From contig JALSPX010000004.1 in NCBI GenBank assembly GCA_026985755.1, positions 1 through 5,758 of the forward strand: 5,758 nucleotides of DNA, read 5' to 3'. Shown here in pieces: positions 5,458 through 5,758 of the stretch. Positions within the stretch are counted from its first letter, which is position 1; every line of letters begins with the position of its first letter. The stretch comes from Sulfurovum sp. (lineage in GTDB: Bacteria; Campylobacterota; Campylobacteria; Campylobacterales; Sulfurovaceae). Made by a program: the position numbers and the translations under genes. The notes under the pieces are model-generated. The model was not told the origin of the DNA, made no database searches, and was given only the letters and a program-made list of their open reading frames with translations.

Positions 5458-5758
5458 ATTTTCCATGCCTCTTGTGCATACGCAGAGTCCCAAAACATCC
5501 ACTCTAGCTGAGACGTTTTGATGAAGACCTCTTCCATTTTGGCTAGGTTTTCTGGGGAAGCTGTTTGGGCATAGGTGTTGGTAATCTCTATGGCTTGCTG
5601 TACGGCTGTGGCAAATTCATCACTGGCGTAGGTGTCTATCCATGATTGGTAGGGGTTGTCTGTATTTTTATCTTGGTGAGCCAAGATGTAGTCTCCTACC
5701 TCTTTATAGATAGTAAAGCAGGGTAACACCGTTGCAATGCCGACTTCTACAGAGTGGT
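5454..5758 (-). CDS. tenA: TenA-family aminopyrimidine aminohydrolase, C-terminal part (5' end outside window)
   Basis: TenA hydrolyses 4-amino-5-aminomethyl-2-methylpyrimidine to HMP, salvaging the pyrimidine half of degraded thiamine; ThiD then phosphorylates the product. About 100 residues are in the window, under half of the usual length (about 220). The frame stays open to the window edge, so the GTG at 5729 is an internal valine. The typical order is present: SVEVGIATVLPCFTIYKEVG, NPYQSWIDTYASDEF, then FIKTSQLEWMFWDSAY, whose Glu before WMFWD matches the conserved acid (Glu205 in Bacillus subtilis TenA). Many members have Trp where this protein has Thr in LPCFTIY, a point of interest but within the known variation of the position as far as I can tell. 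The catalytic Cys lies upstream of the window. The stop TGA (5456-5454) overlaps thiD, so the two are co-translated. No promoter for this operon is in the window. Confidence 0.93.
   Translation of the reverse strand, partial: HSVEVGIATVLPCFTIYKEVGDYILAHQDKNTDNPYQSWIDTYASDEFATAVQQAIEITNTYAQTASPENLAKMEEVFIKTSQLEWMFWDSAYAQEAWKI

Noticed and set aside
5458..5502. Upstream start of thiD at 5502 or 5466
   Set aside because: These residues lie wholly inside the tenA coding region and have no counterpart in ThiD; ATG 5457 gives the ATGA overlap and a normal length.

Overview
The window carries seven protein-coding genes (two cut by the window edges) and one decayed gene, on two converging blocks. 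Gene content (an HMP-salvage operon next to small accessory genes), moderate to low GC, and promoters with an extended -10 but little -35 suggest a Campylobacterota-like bacterium such as the Sulfurovum/Sulfurimonas group. That placement is inference from style and family resemblance, not from a marker gene.

Plus strand, 1-3396. The window opens in the last ~207 codons of a Pif1-type helicase that ends in a helix-turn-helix tail. After a 156-base gap with a weak terminator and a promoter comes a 168-residue ORF6N-domain protein, a family common in phages and accessory DNA. A short gap with an extended -10 promoter leads to a SMUG2-type (DUF4918) uracil-DNA glycosylase. Its stop codon overlaps the start of an AraC-family regulator (ATGA), so the two are probably co-translated. 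Downstream, behind its own promoter-like element and an inverted repeat, is a small exported NTF2/SnoaL-like protein. The regulator and this protein lie in clearly AT-richer DNA than the flanking genes.

Minus strand, 5758-3371. Reading right to left: the C-terminal part of tenA (aminopyrimidine aminohydrolase), thiD (HMP/HMP-P kinase) overlapping it by 4 bases, and an M29-like metallohydrolase overlapping thiD by 8 bases. The arrangement is a tightly packed operon for salvage of the thiamine pyrimidine; the M29-like protein is the member without an assigned job. Two bases after its stop begins the wreck of a CatB-type hexapeptide acetyltransferase: a nonsense codon at position 4, loss of the whole hexapeptide core, and a frame change. 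Its recognisable C-terminus runs into the tail of the SnoaL-like gene, so the convergent junction was probably shaped by deletion and insertion.

I see no rRNA, tRNA, CRISPR array, insertion sequence or att site. No complete new multi-gene system is evident. The most useful leads are the acetyltransferase pseudogene, the M29-like enzyme in the HMP-salvage operon, and the glycosylase-regulator coupling.
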